NCBI RefSeq assembly: GCF_934330165.1
Contig: NZ_CAKRGI010000016.1
Coordinates: 1 to 54,425 of the forward strand
DNA from: an uncultured Mediterraneibacter sp.
GTDB taxonomy: Bacteria > Bacillota > Clostridia > Lachnospirales > Lachnospiraceae
Length of the DNA stretch: 54,425 nt
Reading direction: 5' to 3'
Of this stretch, positions 26,207 through 35,849 are shown in pieces. Each line of letters starts with the position of its first letter. Within the stretch, counting starts at the first letter, position 1. Below the pieces are notes generated by a model. That model had not been told where the DNA came from and did no database searches. It saw only the letters and a list, made by a program, of their open reading frames with translations. A program made the translations under genes and the position numbers.

Positions 26207-26986
26207 ATGATATCAGCAAATAAAACGATATCCACAAATAAACTGATTACTACAGATCGAATGGCAGGGAAAGAAAAGAATTCCGGAAAAACCAACCAGA
26301 CCGATGGAAAAGCAGAACGTGTGAAAGCAACTACGACAAAGACATTTCCGGCAGTCAGAGGAGAACTGGCACTTTTAGTTGTACTGGTGATCAACAGTCT
26401 TGGTGTTGTTCTGATGCTGTATTCGGGATCAGGAATTTCGGCAATTTCCAGCGTACCGTATGCATTTTCGGAAGTATTTTCCAAAATTTCACTGGGAGTC
26501 TGGACAGACATTTTTCAGACCATCCTGGTCTTAAGCCTGATGATCCTCAGAAAGAAGTTCGTGCCGCAATACCTGTTGAGTTTTATTGTAGGAGCAGGCT
26601 TCGGAACAGGAATCGATATCCATGAAACCTGGGTTCATACTCTGCCGGTGACACTGCCGCTCCGGTTTGTATACTTTTTTGCAGGATATCTGCTGATCAG
26701 TACAGGAATCGCACTTTCCAACCGTTGCAAAATGCCGATCATCCCGACGGATCTTTTCCCGAGGGAACTGGCAGATATCACGAAGGCAGCGTACTCAAGG
26801 ATCAAGATCAGTTATGATGTGATCTGTCTGTCCGTGACAGCATTGCTGACGTTTGTATGCCTGGGACAGATCAGAGGACTTGGAATCGGAACAGTGCTTG
26901 CAGCATTTACAATGGGAAAAGTAATTGGTAAAATAGGGGAAGGAATGGATAAAAAAGTGAGATTTGTATCGATTTTTTCAAAATAA
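26207..26986 (+). CDS. YczE/YitT-like integral membrane protein
   Basis: A 259-residue protein with about five hydrophobic segments after a polar 50-residue, lysine/threonine-rich N-terminal tail. The first segment LALLVVLVINSLGVVLMLYSG (region about residues 54-74), the short PYAFSEVFSKISLGVWT loop, the glycine-rich IVGAGFGTGIDI motif and a C-terminal GTVLAAFTMGKVIGKI match the YczE/YyaS/YitT-related membrane family. Function of the family is not established; some members are annotated as transporters. It is divergent from the LysR gene and preceded by two kinds of operator-like sequence. The N-terminal tail is unusual and might be shorter if a later start is used. Confidence 0.75.
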   Translation: MISANKTISTNKLITTDRMAGKEKNSGKTNQTDGKAERVKATTTKTFPAVRGELALLVVLVINSLGVVLMLYSGSGISAISSVPYAFSEVFSKISLGVWTDIFQTILVLSLMILRKKFVPQYLLSFIVGAGFGTGIDIHETWVHTLPVTLPLRFVYFFAGYLLISTGIALSNRCKMPIIPTDLFPRELADITKAAYSRIKISYDVICLSVTALLTFVCLGQIRGLGIGTVLAAFTMGKVIGKIGEGMDKKVRFVSIFSK

Positions 26987-27009
26987 AGTAGGAATACGAA
27001 AGTGAGTTT

Positions 27010-27522
27010 ATGAACAGACAGAAACTATTAAAAGAGAGTAATTATACCCATGTGATCCACCCGTTCCCGGCACTCTATGATGCCGGTTCAAAAATTCTGA
27101 TCCTAGGCAGTCTTCCGTCCGTAAAATCCCGGGAACAGAACTTCTTTTACGGACATCCGCAGAACCGGTTCTGGAAGATGCTGGCAGTGGTCTTAGGGGA
27201 ACAGGTTCCTGAGACTATTGAGGAAAAGAAAGAACTTCTGCATCGCAATCATATTGCTCTGTGGGATACGATCTACAGTTGCGATATCATCGGTTCCAGC
27301 GACAGCAGTATCAAAAATGTAGTACCGACAGATCTGAACCGGATTCTGGAAGAGTCAGAGGTGGAAAGAATCTTCTGTAATGGGAAAGCCTCGGGAAACT
27401 ATTATAAGAAATATCAGGAGAGAAGAACCGGTATCGAAGCGACAGTCCTTCCGTCGACCAGCCCGGCAAATGCAGCTTTTTCATTGGAAAAGCTGATTGA
27501 AATATGGAAATGTATCTTGTGA
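27010..27522 (+). CDS. DNA-deoxyinosine glycosylase (uracil-DNA glycosylase superfamily)
   Basis: Removes deaminated bases, most likely hypoxanthine, from DNA. The 170-residue protein has the superfamily's active-site loop ILGSLPSVKSREQNFFYGHPQNRFW (region about residues 31-55), IALWDTIYSCD (about 78-88) and the C-terminal VLPSTSPANAAFS loop (about 147-159). The arrangement is that of the family 6 / Mug-like group rather than classical Ung. Single gene 23 bases after the YczE-like gene; it may be read through from there and into folC. Confidence 0.85.
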   Translation: MNRQKLLKESNYTHVIHPFPALYDAGSKILILGSLPSVKSREQNFFYGHPQNRFWKMLAVVLGEQVPETIEEKKELLHRNHIALWDTIYSCDIIGSSDSSIKNVVPTDLNRILEESEVERIFCNGKASGNYYKKYQERRTGIEATVLPSTSPANAAFSLEKLIEIWKCIL

Positions 27523-27604
27523 GAAAGAAAAAATGGTGGTATGATGGTTCTGTTCGGTCAGAAAGGACCGAGTGAAAAAGGAAGACAGAAGGGAACAAAA
27601 GAAA

Positions 27605-28972
27605 GTGACCTATAAAGAAGCAAGGGTATATTTGGACGAGATGTCGAAATACGGAAGTGTACTTGGCTTGGATACAATTCGAGGTCTGTTGCGTGAACTG
27701 GGGAATCCTCAGGAGAGTCTGAAGTTCATACATATTGCAGGAACGAATGGCAAGGGATCTGTGCTTGCATACACTTCAACGATTTTAAGTGAAGCAGGAT
27801 ACAGGATCGGGCGGTATGTTTCACCAACGGTAATCTCCTATCTGGAGCGGATTCAGATGAACGGCAGATGGATCTCGGAAGAAGAGTTCGCAGAACTGAC
27901 AGAGAAAGTGAAAGAAGCTATTGCCCGGCTGAAAGCTGCGGGGGAGAATCTCCCGACAGTTTTTGAGACAGAGACGGCAATAGCTTTTTTGTATTTCAGG
28001 AAAATGAACTGTGACTTTGTTGTATTGGAGACAGGTCTCGGGGGAGAACTGGATGCGACCAATATCGTGAAAAATACGGTCTGTGCTGTATTTGCAACGA
28101 TCAGCAGAGATCACCTGGGCGTGATCGGCAATACGTTGGAAGAGATTGCACAGACGAAGGCCGGAATTATAAAAAATGGCTGTGCAGTCGTTTCAGCACA
28201 GCAGAAAGAAACTGTAAGTGAGATTCTGAAGAAGCGGGCAGAGGCATCTGACTGTAGCTACAGAGAGGCAGATCTGAGCCGGTTTCTTGTAGAAAAAGAA
28301 GACTATCATGGAATCCGGTTTTCTTATAAAGAATATAAGAATCTGAGAGGAAGTCTGGCAGGAGAGTGTCAGATCGCAAATCTTGCAACGGCACTGGAAG
28401 TGATCCGTACGCTGAATGTACTGGGAATTTCCGTACCGGAGACGGCGGTGAGAAAAGGACTGGAAGAGACGAGATGGCCGGGCAGATTTACGCTTTTAAT
28501 GGAGTATCCGGTTTTTCTGGTTGACGGGGCACATAATGAAGATGCCGCACAGAAACTTCGGATGTCCATGGAACGCTATTTTCCGGGAAGACGGCTGATC
28601 CTTATCCTGGGAGTATTTAAGGACAAGGAATATGAAAAGATCGCATCGATTCTTTGCCCGCTGGCACAGCAGGTTTATACAGTTGATCTTCCGAATGTGG
28701 AGCGTACACTGCCGGCAGAAAAGCTTGCAGAGTGTGCAAAAAAATACTGTCGGCAGACAGCGGCGGCAGGAAGAATAGAGGATGCCGTGGAAAAAGCAAT
28801 GAAAGCAGCAGAAAGAGCAGGGCAGAGGACGGCAGACAGTGAAACTTCAGCAGCAGAAGGAGAGCCGGTGATCCTGGCATGTGGTTCATTATCTTATCTT
28901 GGAGATGTGATCCGGCTGGTTGAAAAAAGTTACGGAACCCGGATGAGAGGTACAGGAAAGGAACGAAAATGA
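27605..28972 (+). CDS. folC: bifunctional dihydrofolate synthase / folylpolyglutamate synthase
   Basis: Adds the first glutamate to dihydropteroate and further glutamates to folates. Start taken at GTG 27605, ten bases after AAGGGA, giving a family-like [13 protein letters not shown] opening (455 residues); a GTG at 27572 in the same frame is possible but its AAAGGA lies in a CGGTC...GACCG hairpin. Mur-ligase layout: P-loop [28 protein letters not shown], and [20 protein letters not shown] in the ATPase domain; [12 protein letters not shown] and [11 protein letters not shown] in the C-terminal domain. First gene of the folate operon; four-base overlap with folE. Confidence 0.95.
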   Translation: MTYKEARVYLDEMSKYGSVLGLDTIRGLLRELGNPQESLKFIHIAGTNGKGSVLAYTSTILSEAGYRIGRYVSPTVISYLERIQMNGRWISEEEFAELTEKVKEAIARLKAAGENLPTVFETETAIAFLYFRKMNCDFVVLETGLGGELDATNIVKNTVCAVFATISRDHLGVIGNTLEEIAQTKAGIIKNGCAVVSAQQKETVSEILKKRAEASDCSYREADLSRFLVEKEDYHGIRFSYKEYKNLRGSLAGECQIANLATALEVIRTLNVLGISVPETAVRKGLEETRWPGRFTLLMEYPVFLVDGAHNEDAAQKLRMSMERYFPGRRLILILGVFKDKEYEKIASILCPLAQQVYTVDLPNVERTLPAEKLAECAKKYCRQTAAAGRIEDAVEKAMKAAERAGQRTADSETSAAEGEPVILACGSLSYLGDVIRLVEKSYGTRMRGTGKERK

Positions 28973-29526
28973 TAGATCATGAAAAGATAGAGCAGGCAGT
29001 AAGGCTGTTGTTGGAAGGAATCGGGGAAGATGTGAATCGGGAAGGTCTGCTGGAGACACCGGACCGGATCGCACGGATGTATGAAGAGATTTATGGTGGA
29101 ATGGAAGAAGATGCGGGGATTCATCTGTCGAAGACATTTACAGTAGAAAGCAGGGAAATGGTGATCGAAAAGGATATTACTTTTTATTCTACCTGCGAAC
29201 ATCATCTGCTCCCGTTTTATGGAAAAGCTCATATTGCGTATATTCCGGATGGAAAGGTAGTGGGACTGAGCAAGCTGGCAAGAACGGTAGAAGTATTCGC
29301 AAGAAGACTTCAGCTGCAGGAACAGCTGACCGGACAGATTGCAGATGCATTGATGGAATATATGCAGCCGAAAGGTGCGTTGGTTATGATCGAGGCGGAG
29401 CATATGTGTATGACGATGCGGGGAATCAAAAAACCGGGAAGTCAGACGGTGACGCTGGCAAGGAGGGGTGCCTTTGAGACAGATCCGTCGCTGGAAGAAC
29501 GATTCTTCCGTATGCTGGGACGATAA
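28969..29526 (+). CDS. folE: GTP cyclohydrolase I
   Basis: Converts GTP to 7,8-dihydroneopterin triphosphate, the first step of folate synthesis. The 185-residue protein carries the zinc and active-site motif [20 protein letters not shown] (about residues 71-90), [19 protein letters not shown] (about 92-110), [16 protein letters not shown] and, near the end, [20 protein letters not shown] with the second zinc cysteine. Normal length. Overlaps folC by the ATGA pattern and lies 10 bases before the HD-domain gene. Confidence 0.97.
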   Translation: MIDHEKIEQAVRLLLEGIGEDVNREGLLETPDRIARMYEEIYGGMEEDAGIHLSKTFTVESREMVIEKDITFYSTCEHHLLPFYGKAHIAYIPDGKVVGLSKLARTVEVFARRLQLQEQLTGQIADALMEYMQPKGALVMIEAEHMCMTMRGIKKPGSQTVTLARRGAFETDPSLEERFFRMLGR

Positions 29527-29536
29527 AGGTGGCAAA

Positions 29537-30073
29537 ATGAAGCAGGGCAGGACAGAAAGGATTGGGATGGAACGGATCAGAATGGATCGGGTCAATGCAA
29601 TTTTAAAGCATAAGATGTATAGAAAGTATTACGATCAGATTGAAGAAATTGAAAAGGACAGGGACTTCTGCCGCCATCAGATGCCCCATCTGCTGGATGT
29701 GGCGAGGATCGCTTATATCACAAATCTGGAACAGGATCTTGGGTATGACAGGGAAGTGATCTATGCGGCTGCGATCCTGCATGATATAGGAAAGTCTTTT
29801 CAGTATGAAGAGCAGATTCCGCATGAGATCGCCGGGGAAAAAGCAGCTTCGGAGATTTTGGATACACTGCCGGAGGGACTGGCATTTTCAGCGGAAGAAA
29901 GACGCCTGATCCTGGCGGCAGTCCGGGGACACCGGAGAAAAAAGGACGGCACAGAACCGATCGCTGCACTTTTTTATGACAGTGACAAGCGTTCTCGCAC
30001 CTGCTTTTCCTGTCCGGCAGAAAAAGAGTGCAACTGGAAGGATGAAGAGAAGAACAAGGAGATAATCATATGA
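29537..30073 (+). CDS. HD-domain hydrolase inside the folate operon
   Basis: A 178-residue protein started at ATG 29537 behind AAAGGTGG. It has an HD phosphohydrolase core: candidate metal ligands H47 or H51 in CRHQMPHLLDVARIA, H82-D83 in AAILHDIGKSF, HEIAGEKAASEIL, and a late aspartate in FYDSDK. The C-terminus ends in a small cysteine cluster, CFSCPAEKEC (156-165), which may bind metal. It lies between folE and folP with a four-base overlap into folP, so it is part of the operon. The substrate is unknown. Dephosphorylation of dihydroneopterin triphosphate is a plausible role, since no NudB/FolQ-like gene is visible, but this is inference. Confidence 0.8.
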   Translation: MKQGRTERIGMERIRMDRVNAILKHKMYRKYYDQIEEIEKDRDFCRHQMPHLLDVARIAYITNLEQDLGYDREVIYAAAILHDIGKSFQYEEQIPHEIAGEKAASEILDTLPEGLAFSAEERRLILAAVRGHRRKKDGTEPIAALFYDSDKRSRTCFSCPAEKECNWKDEEKNKEIII

Positions 30074-30876
30074 TCATAGGCAACAGAGAGTTTGACACAG
30101 AAAAGAATACGTATATTATGGGAATCCTGAATGTGACACCGGATTCTTTTTCCGATGGTGGAAAATACAACGGAATGGCACAGGCACTGCGGCATGCACA
30201 GCAGATGATCGCAGAAGGTGTGGATCTGATCGATGTGGGTGGAGAATCGACCCGTCCGGGACATGTGCAGATTTCAGATGCAGAAGAAATCGCAAGGGTG
30301 ACACCGGTGATCGAAGCGTTGAAAAAGGAGTTCAATATTCCGGTTTCGATCGACACATATAAAAGCCATGTGGCAGAAGCAGCACTTCAGGCGGGAGCAG
30401 ATCTTGTAAATGATATCTGGGGCTTAAAATATGATGAAAAAATGGCAGGGGTCATCGCAAAATATCATGCTGCCTGCTGTCTGATGCATAACCGGGAAAA
30501 AGCCGAGTATGAAGACTTTCAAAAAGATTTTTTAGAAGATATGAAAGAATGTGTCCGTCTTGCAAAGGAGGCCGGGATTGCAGATGAAAAGATCATTTTA
30601 GATCCGGGTGTCGGATTTGGGAAGACGTATGAGATGAACCTGGAGATCATTGCACATCTTGAAATCCTTCAGGAACTGGGGTATCCGGTTCTTCTTGGTA
30701 CCTCAAGAAAGTCGGTGATCGGTCTGACGCTGGATCTTCCGGTAGATCAGAGAGAAGAAGGAACGATGGTAACAACGGTTTATGGTGTGCAGAAGGGCAG
30801 TGCGTTTGTACGGGTCCATGATGTGGAAAAGAATCTGCGTGCGATCAAAATGACGAAAGCTCTGATGAGGATGTAA
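30070..30876 (+). CDS. folP: dihydropteroate synthase
   Basis: Condenses 6-hydroxymethyl-dihydropterin pyrophosphate with p-aminobenzoate; the sulfonamide target. The 268-residue TIM-barrel protein has MGILNVTPDSFSDGGKY (about residues 17-33), DVGGESTRPGH (about 57-67), VSIDTYKSHVAEAAL, VNDIWGLKYD and LDPGVGFGKTYEMNLEII, all family signatures, with the C-terminal RVHDVEKNLRAIKM. It overlaps the HD gene by four bases behind AAGGAGA and is separated from folBK by one base. Confidence 0.97.
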   Translation: MIIGNREFDTEKNTYIMGILNVTPDSFSDGGKYNGMAQALRHAQQMIAEGVDLIDVGGESTRPGHVQISDAEEIARVTPVIEALKKEFNIPVSIDTYKSHVAEAALQAGADLVNDIWGLKYDEKMAGVIAKYHAACCLMHNREKAEYEDFQKDFLEDMKECVRLAKEAGIADEKIILDPGVGFGKTYEMNLEIIAHLEILQELGYPVLLGTSRKSVIGLTLDLPVDQREEGTMVTTVYGVQKGSAFVRVHDVEKNLRAIKMTKALMRM

Positions 30877-30877
30877 T

Positions 30878-31723
30878 ATGAAAGCAGATAAGATAAAAAT
30901 ACAGAACCTGGAGGTTTTTGCCAATCATGGTGTATTTCCGGAAGAGAATGTACTGGGTCAGAAATTTGTTGTCAGTGCGGAGCTGTATACCGATACAAGA
31001 AAGGCGGGACAGACGGATGAACTGGCTGCTTCGATCCATTATGGAGAAGTCAGTGCTTTTATAGACCGCTATCTGAAAGAACATACCTTTCAATTGCTGG
31101 AACGAGTGGCAGAGAGTCTTGCTGAAGAACTGCTTATGCAGACAAAAGGACTTCAGAAGATCCGGCTTGAGATCAAGAAACCCTGGGCACCGGTCGGTCT
31201 GCCGCTGGAGACGGTCAGCGTGGAGATTGAAAGAGAATGGCATACAGCTTATATTGCACTTGGATCGAATATCGGGGACAGTGAGGCTTATCTGAAAGAA
31301 GCCATTGACAAGCTGGATCATCTGTCGACAAGCCGGGTGGAAAAGGTTTCTTCTTTTCTTGTGACAGCACCCTACGGGGTGACGGATCAGCCGGATTTCC
31401 TGAATGGCTGTCTGAAACTGCAGACACTTTTATATCCGGAAGAACTACTGCGGGAGCTGAACCGGATCGAACAGGAAGCCGGAAGAGAACGGATTATACA
31501 CTGGGGACCAAGGACACTGGATCTGGATATTATTTTTTATGATGATCTGATCTGCGAGGAAGACGATCTGTGTATTCCGCATATTGAGATGCATAAGAGA
31601 TGCTTTGTACTGAAACCATTGGAAGAAATCGCTCCCTATAAACGGCATCCGGTCACAGGAAAGACAGTGAGGGAGATGCTGGGAGAACTGGAGACTGCCG
31701 GTCAGGAAACCGCTGATGCATGA
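30878..31723 (+). CDS. folBK: fused dihydroneopterin aldolase / 6-hydroxymethyl-dihydropterin pyrophosphokinase
   Basis: Two consecutive folate enzymes in one 281-residue chain. Residues 1 to about 120 are FolB: IKIQNLEVFANHGVFPEENV with the family's Gly-His pair, SIHYGEVSAFI and IRLEIKKPWAP. Residues about 124-275 are FolK: AYIALGSNIGDSEAYLKEAI, SSFLVTAPYGVTDQPDFLNG, INR-type NRIEQEAGRERI and WGPRTLDLDIIFYDDL with the magnesium-binding aspartates. FolB-FolK fusions are known in Clostridia. Together with folE and folP it covers the pterin branch apart from triphosphate removal. Last gene of the operon. Confidence 0.95.
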   Translation: MKADKIKIQNLEVFANHGVFPEENVLGQKFVVSAELYTDTRKAGQTDELAASIHYGEVSAFIDRYLKEHTFQLLERVAESLAEELLMQTKGLQKIRLEIKKPWAPVGLPLETVSVEIEREWHTAYIALGSNIGDSEAYLKEAIDKLDHLSTSRVEKVSSFLVTAPYGVTDQPDFLNGCLKLQTLLYPEELLRELNRIEQEAGRERIIHWGPRTLDLDIIFYDDLICEEDDLCIPHIEMHKRCFVLKPLEEIAPYKRHPVTGKTVREMLGELETAGQETADA

Positions 31724-31851
31724 TGAATGAGATGGTAATAAACGGTTATTAGAAAAAATAAACTGTTTTTTCAGAGAGGATATGGTATGATGATTCTGTT
31801 ATCTTCTAACAGAGTAGACAAGCATCAAAAATGGAATGAAAGGGGAACAAA

Positions 31852-33234
31852 ATGTTAGAAAAATTATTTAAACTGTCTGAGAACAGGACGGACGTGAAAA
31901 CGGAAGTACTTGCCGGTGTTACTACATTTATGACAATGGCATACATCCTGGCAGTCAATCCAAGTATTCTTTCCGCAGCAGGGATGGACTCAGGAGCAGT
32001 CTTTACAGCAACAGCACTGGCTGCTTTTGTCGGAACACTTCTGATGGCAGTACTGGCGAATTATCCGTTTGCACTTGCACCTGGAATGGGACTGAATGCA
32101 TATTTTGCCTATACGGTTGTTATCGGGATGGGCTATAGCTGGCAATATGCCCTGACTGCAGTATTTGCAGAAGGAATCATCTTTATCGTACTTTCCATGA
32201 CAAATGTACGTGAAGCAATTTTCAATGCGATTCCGAGAAACCTGAAGTCAGCAGTCAGTGTGGGTATCGGACTTTTCATCGCTTTTGTTGGTATGCAGAA
32301 TGCTCATATTGTGATCGGCGGATCTACATTGATCGAGCTTTTTTCACTGGATGGATATAACCAGGTGAATGGAGTAGAAGCTGCTTTCAGTGATGTTGGA
32401 ATTACAGTACTTCTTGCAATTATCGGAGTGATCATTACAGGAATCCTGGTTATTAAGAATGTAAAAGGAAATATTCTCTGGGGTATCCTGATTACCTGGG
32501 GACTTGGTATTATCTGCCAGTTTGCGGGACTGTATGTTCCGAATGCAGAGGTTGGCTGCTACAGCCTGCTCCCTGATTTCAGCAATGGTCTGGCAATCCC
32601 AAGCCTGTCACCGATCTTCTGCAAGCTTGATTTTAAGGGAATCTTTTCACTGGATTTCATCGTAATCTTATTTGCATTCTTATTTGTAGATCTCTTTGAT
32701 ACGATCGGTACGCTGGTTGGAGTTTCTTCTAAGGCGGATATGCTGGATAAGGATGGAAAGCTTCCGCGGATCAAAGGAGCACTTCTTGCAGATGCGATCG
32801 CAACAACTGCAGGAGCAGTTCTTGGAACGTCTACAACGACAACCTTCGTAGAAAGTGCATCAGGAGTATCAGAAGGAGGAAGAACCGGTCTTACATCTGT
32901 GACAACAGCAATCCTTTTCGGACTGTCACTGTTCCTGTCACCAATCTTCCTTGCAATTCCTTCTTTTGCAACAGCACCGGCACTGATCATTGTGGGTCTG
33001 TATATGCTTACGAATGTAATGAACATTGATTTCAGTGATATGTCAGAAGCGATCCCGTGCTATATCTGTATCCTTGCAATGCCGTTTTTCTACAGCATTT
33101 CAGAGGGTATTTCCATGGGAATTATTGCTTATGTTGCATTAAATCTGATTACTGGAAAGGTAAAAGAGAAAAAAGTAAGTGTTCTGATGTATGTACTTGC
33201 TGTACTCTTTATTCTGAAGTATATCTTCCTGTAA
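31852..33234 (+). CDS. NCS2-type purine permease (AzgA/PbuG group)
   Basis: Proton-driven uptake of a nucleobase, probably hypoxanthine/guanine or adenine. The 460-residue membrane protein has the AzgA-group opening VLAGVTTFMTMAYILAVNPS (about residues 19-38), LAPGMGLNAYFAYTV (about 78-92), FLFVDLFDTIGTLVGVSSKA (about 278-297) and GTSTTTTFVESASGVSEGGR (about 326-345), and around 12-14 hydrophobic helices. The 128-base upstream gap holds an extended -10 TGGTATGAT (about 31783-31791) and small inverted repeats, but I do not recognise a purine riboswitch. Monocistronic, ending at a strong terminator. Confidence 0.93.
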   Translation: MLEKLFKLSENRTDVKTEVLAGVTTFMTMAYILAVNPSILSAAGMDSGAVFTATALAAFVGTLLMAVLANYPFALAPGMGLNAYFAYTVVIGMGYSWQYALTAVFAEGIIFIVLSMTNVREAIFNAIPRNLKSAVSVGIGLFIAFVGMQNAHIVIGGSTLIELFSLDGYNQVNGVEAAFSDVGITVLLAIIGVIITGILVIKNVKGNILWGILITWGLGIICQFAGLYVPNAEVGCYSLLPDFSNGLAIPSLSPIFCKLDFKGIFSLDFIVILFAFLFVDLFDTIGTLVGVSSKADMLDKDGKLPRIKGALLADAIATTAGAVLGTSTTTTFVESASGVSEGGRTGLTSVTTAILFGLSLFLSPIFLAIPSFATAPALIIVGLYMLTNVMNIDFSDMSEAIPCYICILAMPFFYSISEGISMGIIAYVALNLITGKVKEKKVSVLMYVLAVLFILKYIFL

Positions 33235-33256
33235 AAAGAAGCGGGAAGAAGAAAAT

Positions 33257-33302
33257 CAAAAAAGGATGTATCCCCGGAATGGCGGGAATACATCCTTTTT
33301 TG
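33257..33302. terminator. bidirectional terminator between the purine permease and aroA
   Basis: AAAAAAGGATGTAT on the left pairs with ATACATCCTTTTTT on the right; the inner part CCCCG...CGGG extends the stem around a short loop. T-runs on both strands serve the convergent genes. Between it and the aroA stop lie two more perfect small stems (CTTTCAT/ATGAAAG at 33304-33330 and GTCTTATT/AATAAGAC at 33351-33375) without U-runs. Confidence 0.9.
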
Positions 33303-33398
33303 TCTTTCATCCCACGGAACGCAATGAAAGAGACTGATGAAGTTGTCAGGGTCTTATTTTGTACAGGAATAAGACTCCGGTTCATTTCCATTCGTAGA

Positions 33399-34697
33399 TT
33401 AAAGCAGGGCTTCGAACGTATCATAGAAAGTCGGATAAGATACATCTACGCACTTACTGTCAAGAATCTTTGTATTGCCCTCGGCAACCAGAGCTGCGAT
33501 ACTGAAGGCCATGGCGATCCGGTGATCCAGCAGCGTATGGATGGAAGCTCCGTGGAGAGGATTTCCACCGTGGATGATCATTCCGTCATCAGTCGGAGTA
33601 ACATCAGCCCCCATTGCTTTCAGGTTATCTGTTACGGTTTCGATGCGGTCGGTCTCTTTGACTTTCAGTTCTGCTGCATCTTTGATGACCGTTGTTCCTT
33701 CTGCTACAGCTGCCATGACTGCAATGACAGGAATCTCATCAATGAGTGTCGGGATGATGTCTCCTTCAATCGTTGTTCCGTGGAGTTTACTGGTGCGGAC
33801 GAGGATATCAGCGATTTTTTCTCCCCCTTCGGTTCTTTCATTTAATAAAGTGATATCACCACCCATGTCTTCACATACTTTCAGGATTCCGGCACGGGTC
33901 GGATTGATGCCTGTATTTTCGATCAGGATTTCTGAATCCGGTACGATAAGTCCGGCTGCAATAAAGTATGCAGCAGAAGAAATATCTCCCGGAACCGTGA
34001 TCTTCTGTCCGTACAGATCCGTACATGGACGGATGGAGGCGGTTGCCTTTGTACTTCCAATCTCATAAGTAGAGCGGATGTCAGCACCAAATTCCCGGAG
34101 CATCAGTTCTGTATGGTTCCGGGAAAGACTTGGTTCTGTGACAGAAGTTTCTCCGTCAGCATAGAGTCCGGCAAGAAGCAGACAGGATTTGACCTGGGCA
34201 CTGGCGACCGGGGAATCATAGTGGATTCCGTGGAGCTGTGCCGGAGTGATATACAACGGTGCACAGCCATTCTGAAGCATACTGGCGATGTTGGCTCCCA
34301 TGGAGGTCAATGGTTCAATGATCCGCTTCATCGGACGGGAATTTAAAGATTCATCCCCGGAAAGTTCAGAGTCAAAAGGCTGTCCGGCAAGGATACCGGA
34401 GATCAGTCTTGTAGTTGTTCCACTGTTTCCGACTTCCAAAATGGAAGACGGGGCATTCAGTCCGTGAAGTCCTTTTCCGTGGACGATCACTTTTGACTGG
34501 GAGAGATCTGCTTCAATCTCAATCCCAAGACTTGAAAAACAACGGATAGTAGCAAGACAGTCCGCACCGGAGAGAAAGTTGTGAATTTCCGTTATACCGT
34601 TGGCAATCGAACCAAACATCACGCAACGGTGGGAAATCGATTTATCTCCCGGTATCGTAACCTTTCCTTTTAATCCGCTCATACTGCATAATTCCAT
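33399..34697 (-). CDS. aroA: 3-phosphoshikimate 1-carboxyvinyltransferase (EPSP synthase)
   Basis: Transfers enolpyruvate from PEP to shikimate-3-phosphate in aromatic amino acid synthesis. The 432-residue protein has the N-terminal VTIPGDKSISHRCVMFGSIA (about residues 13-32), EVGNSGTTTRLISGIL (about 87-102), SAQVKSCLLLAGLYADGET (about 165-183), the PGDISSAAYFIAA segment and the C-terminal KVKETDRIETVTDNLKAMGA and DHRIAMAFSIAALVAEG. Full length. It is 54 bases downstream of tyrA on the same strand, so the two form an aromatic operon read leftward. Confidence 0.97.
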   Translation of the reverse strand: MELCSMSGLKGKVTIPGDKSISHRCVMFGSIANGITEIHNFLSGADCLATIRCFSSLGIEIEADLSQSKVIVHGKGLHGLNAPSSILEVGNSGTTTRLISGILAGQPFDSELSGDESLNSRPMKRIIEPLTSMGANIASMLQNGCAPLYITPAQLHGIHYDSPVASAQVKSCLLLAGLYADGETSVTEPSLSRNHTELMLREFGADIRSTYEIGSTKATASIRPCTDLYGQKITVPGDISSAAYFIAAGLIVPDSEILIENTGINPTRAGILKVCEDMGGDITLLNERTEGGEKIADILVRTSKLHGTTIEGDIIPTLIDEIPVIAVMAAVAEGTTVIKDAAELKVKETDRIETVTDNLKAMGADVTPTDDGMIIHGGNPLHGASIHTLLDHRIAMAFSIAALVAEGNTKILDSKCVDVSYPTFYDTFEALL

Positions 34698-34751
34698 AAT
34701 AAAAATCCTCTTTCTGTAATATTTTGGTATAAATGATCTGACAGGATCTGC

Positions 34752-35849
34752 TTAGACCTCATAAACTACATAGCGGTATTTCTGAAGCAGCTTTGAGGCA
34801 TTGGCGGCAGAATCTTCATCATAAAATTCAATTCGGAGAACACCTTCTTCAAATTCACGGTTGTGGATGATCCCGATATTTTTAATACTGATATGATTGC
34901 TGGCAAGGATTGTGGCAATCGTAGCGATTCCTCCTGCCTCATCAATGATATCACAATACAGTGCGAACTGCTTTTTGATCGGTCCTGCGGAACTGTTCGG
35001 CATGGAGTTGCGGTAATCCCGTGAATCCTCGAACATAGAATATAACGCAGTCTCATTTTCAGCATCAATCTGCTCCTTTGCCTTCGTGAGGGCTTCAATA
35101 TACTGGCCGAGAATGCGGGAAATATTCTCCCCGTTCTTGAGGCAGATCTGCTGCCACATCACCGGTGAGGAAGAAGCGATACGGGTAATATCTTTGAACC
35201 CACCGGCAGCGAGTGCTTTCATCAGTCCGTCCTCTGTATCGGTATCGTGGACAAAATTCACCAGTGTTGATGCAATAATATGCGGCAGATGACTGATCGT
35301 TCCGGTAATAATATCATGCTCATTATAATCAAGAATGACCGGGAGTGCCTTCAGGGATGTCACAAACTCTTTATACGCACAGATTTTTTCTTTGGCTGCT
35401 TTTGCGGCAGGTGTAAGAATATAATATGCATTTTCAATGAGATGAGCTTTAGAATTCATAAAGCCACTCTTTTCAGAACCTGCCATCGGGTGTCCGCCGA
35501 TGAAAGACTCTTCCATACCAAGGCGAATGACTTCTTTGTGGATCGAAGTCTTTACACTTCCGACATCAGTTAAAATACAGTCTTTGTCGATCAGACCTTT
35601 CAACTGGGAGAGGTAGGCGGCATTGTAATTGACAGGTGCACATAAGAAAATATAAGCACAGCCACGGAAATTATCATCGATCGATGAGCAGGCAGTATGG
35701 ATCGTTCCTTCCTGTACTGCAAGTGCCAGAGATTCTTTATTTTTATCAAAAGCGATAATATCATACTCAGGATAATACTGGCGGATTGCCTTTGCGATCG
35801 ATCCGCCGATCAGTCCGAGTCCGATAAATCCGATTTTTTTTGAAGCCAT
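34752..35849 (-). CDS. tyrA: prephenate dehydrogenase with C-terminal ACT domain
   Basis: Oxidative decarboxylation of prephenate to 4-hydroxyphenylpyruvate for tyrosine. The 365-residue protein starts with the NAD-binding GFIGLGLIGGSIAKAIRQ (about residues 6-23), has LTDVGSVKTSIHKEV and the active-site GGHPMAGSEKSGFMNSKAHL (about 118-137), and HLPHIIASTLVNF with a conserved histidine. From about residue 295 the chain is an ACT-type regulatory domain (FALYCDIIDEAGGIATIATI), implying tyrosine feedback. It is the first gene of the leftward tyrA-aroA unit and divergent from the EF-G paralog. The 281-base divergent gap contains two direct TGACGCA repeats (35879 and 35894). Confidence 0.93.
   Translation of the reverse strand: MASKKIGFIGLGLIGGSIAKAIRQYYPEYDIIAFDKNKESLALAVQEGTIHTACSSIDDNFRGCAYIFLCAPVNYNAAYLSQLKGLIDKDCILTDVGSVKTSIHKEVIRLGMEESFIGGHPMAGSEKSGFMNSKAHLIENAYYILTPAAKAAKEKICAYKEFVTSLKALPVILDYNEHDIITGTISHLPHIIASTLVNFVHDTDTEDGLMKALAAGGFKDITRIASSSPVMWQQICLKNGENISRILGQYIEALTKAKEQIDAENETALYSMFEDSRDYRNSMPNSSAGPIKKQFALYCDIIDEAGGIATIATILASNHISIKNIGIIHNREFEEGVLRIEFYDEDSAANASKLLQKYRYVVYEV

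Noticed and set aside
31724..31851. Possible purine riboswitch before the permease
   Set aside because: Only short inverted repeats are seen; the conserved purine-aptamer loop motifs were not found.
33057..33845. 262-codon plus-strand frame after the purine permease
   Set aside because: It crosses the permease end, the terminator and antisense aroA; no ribosome site or recognisable domain.
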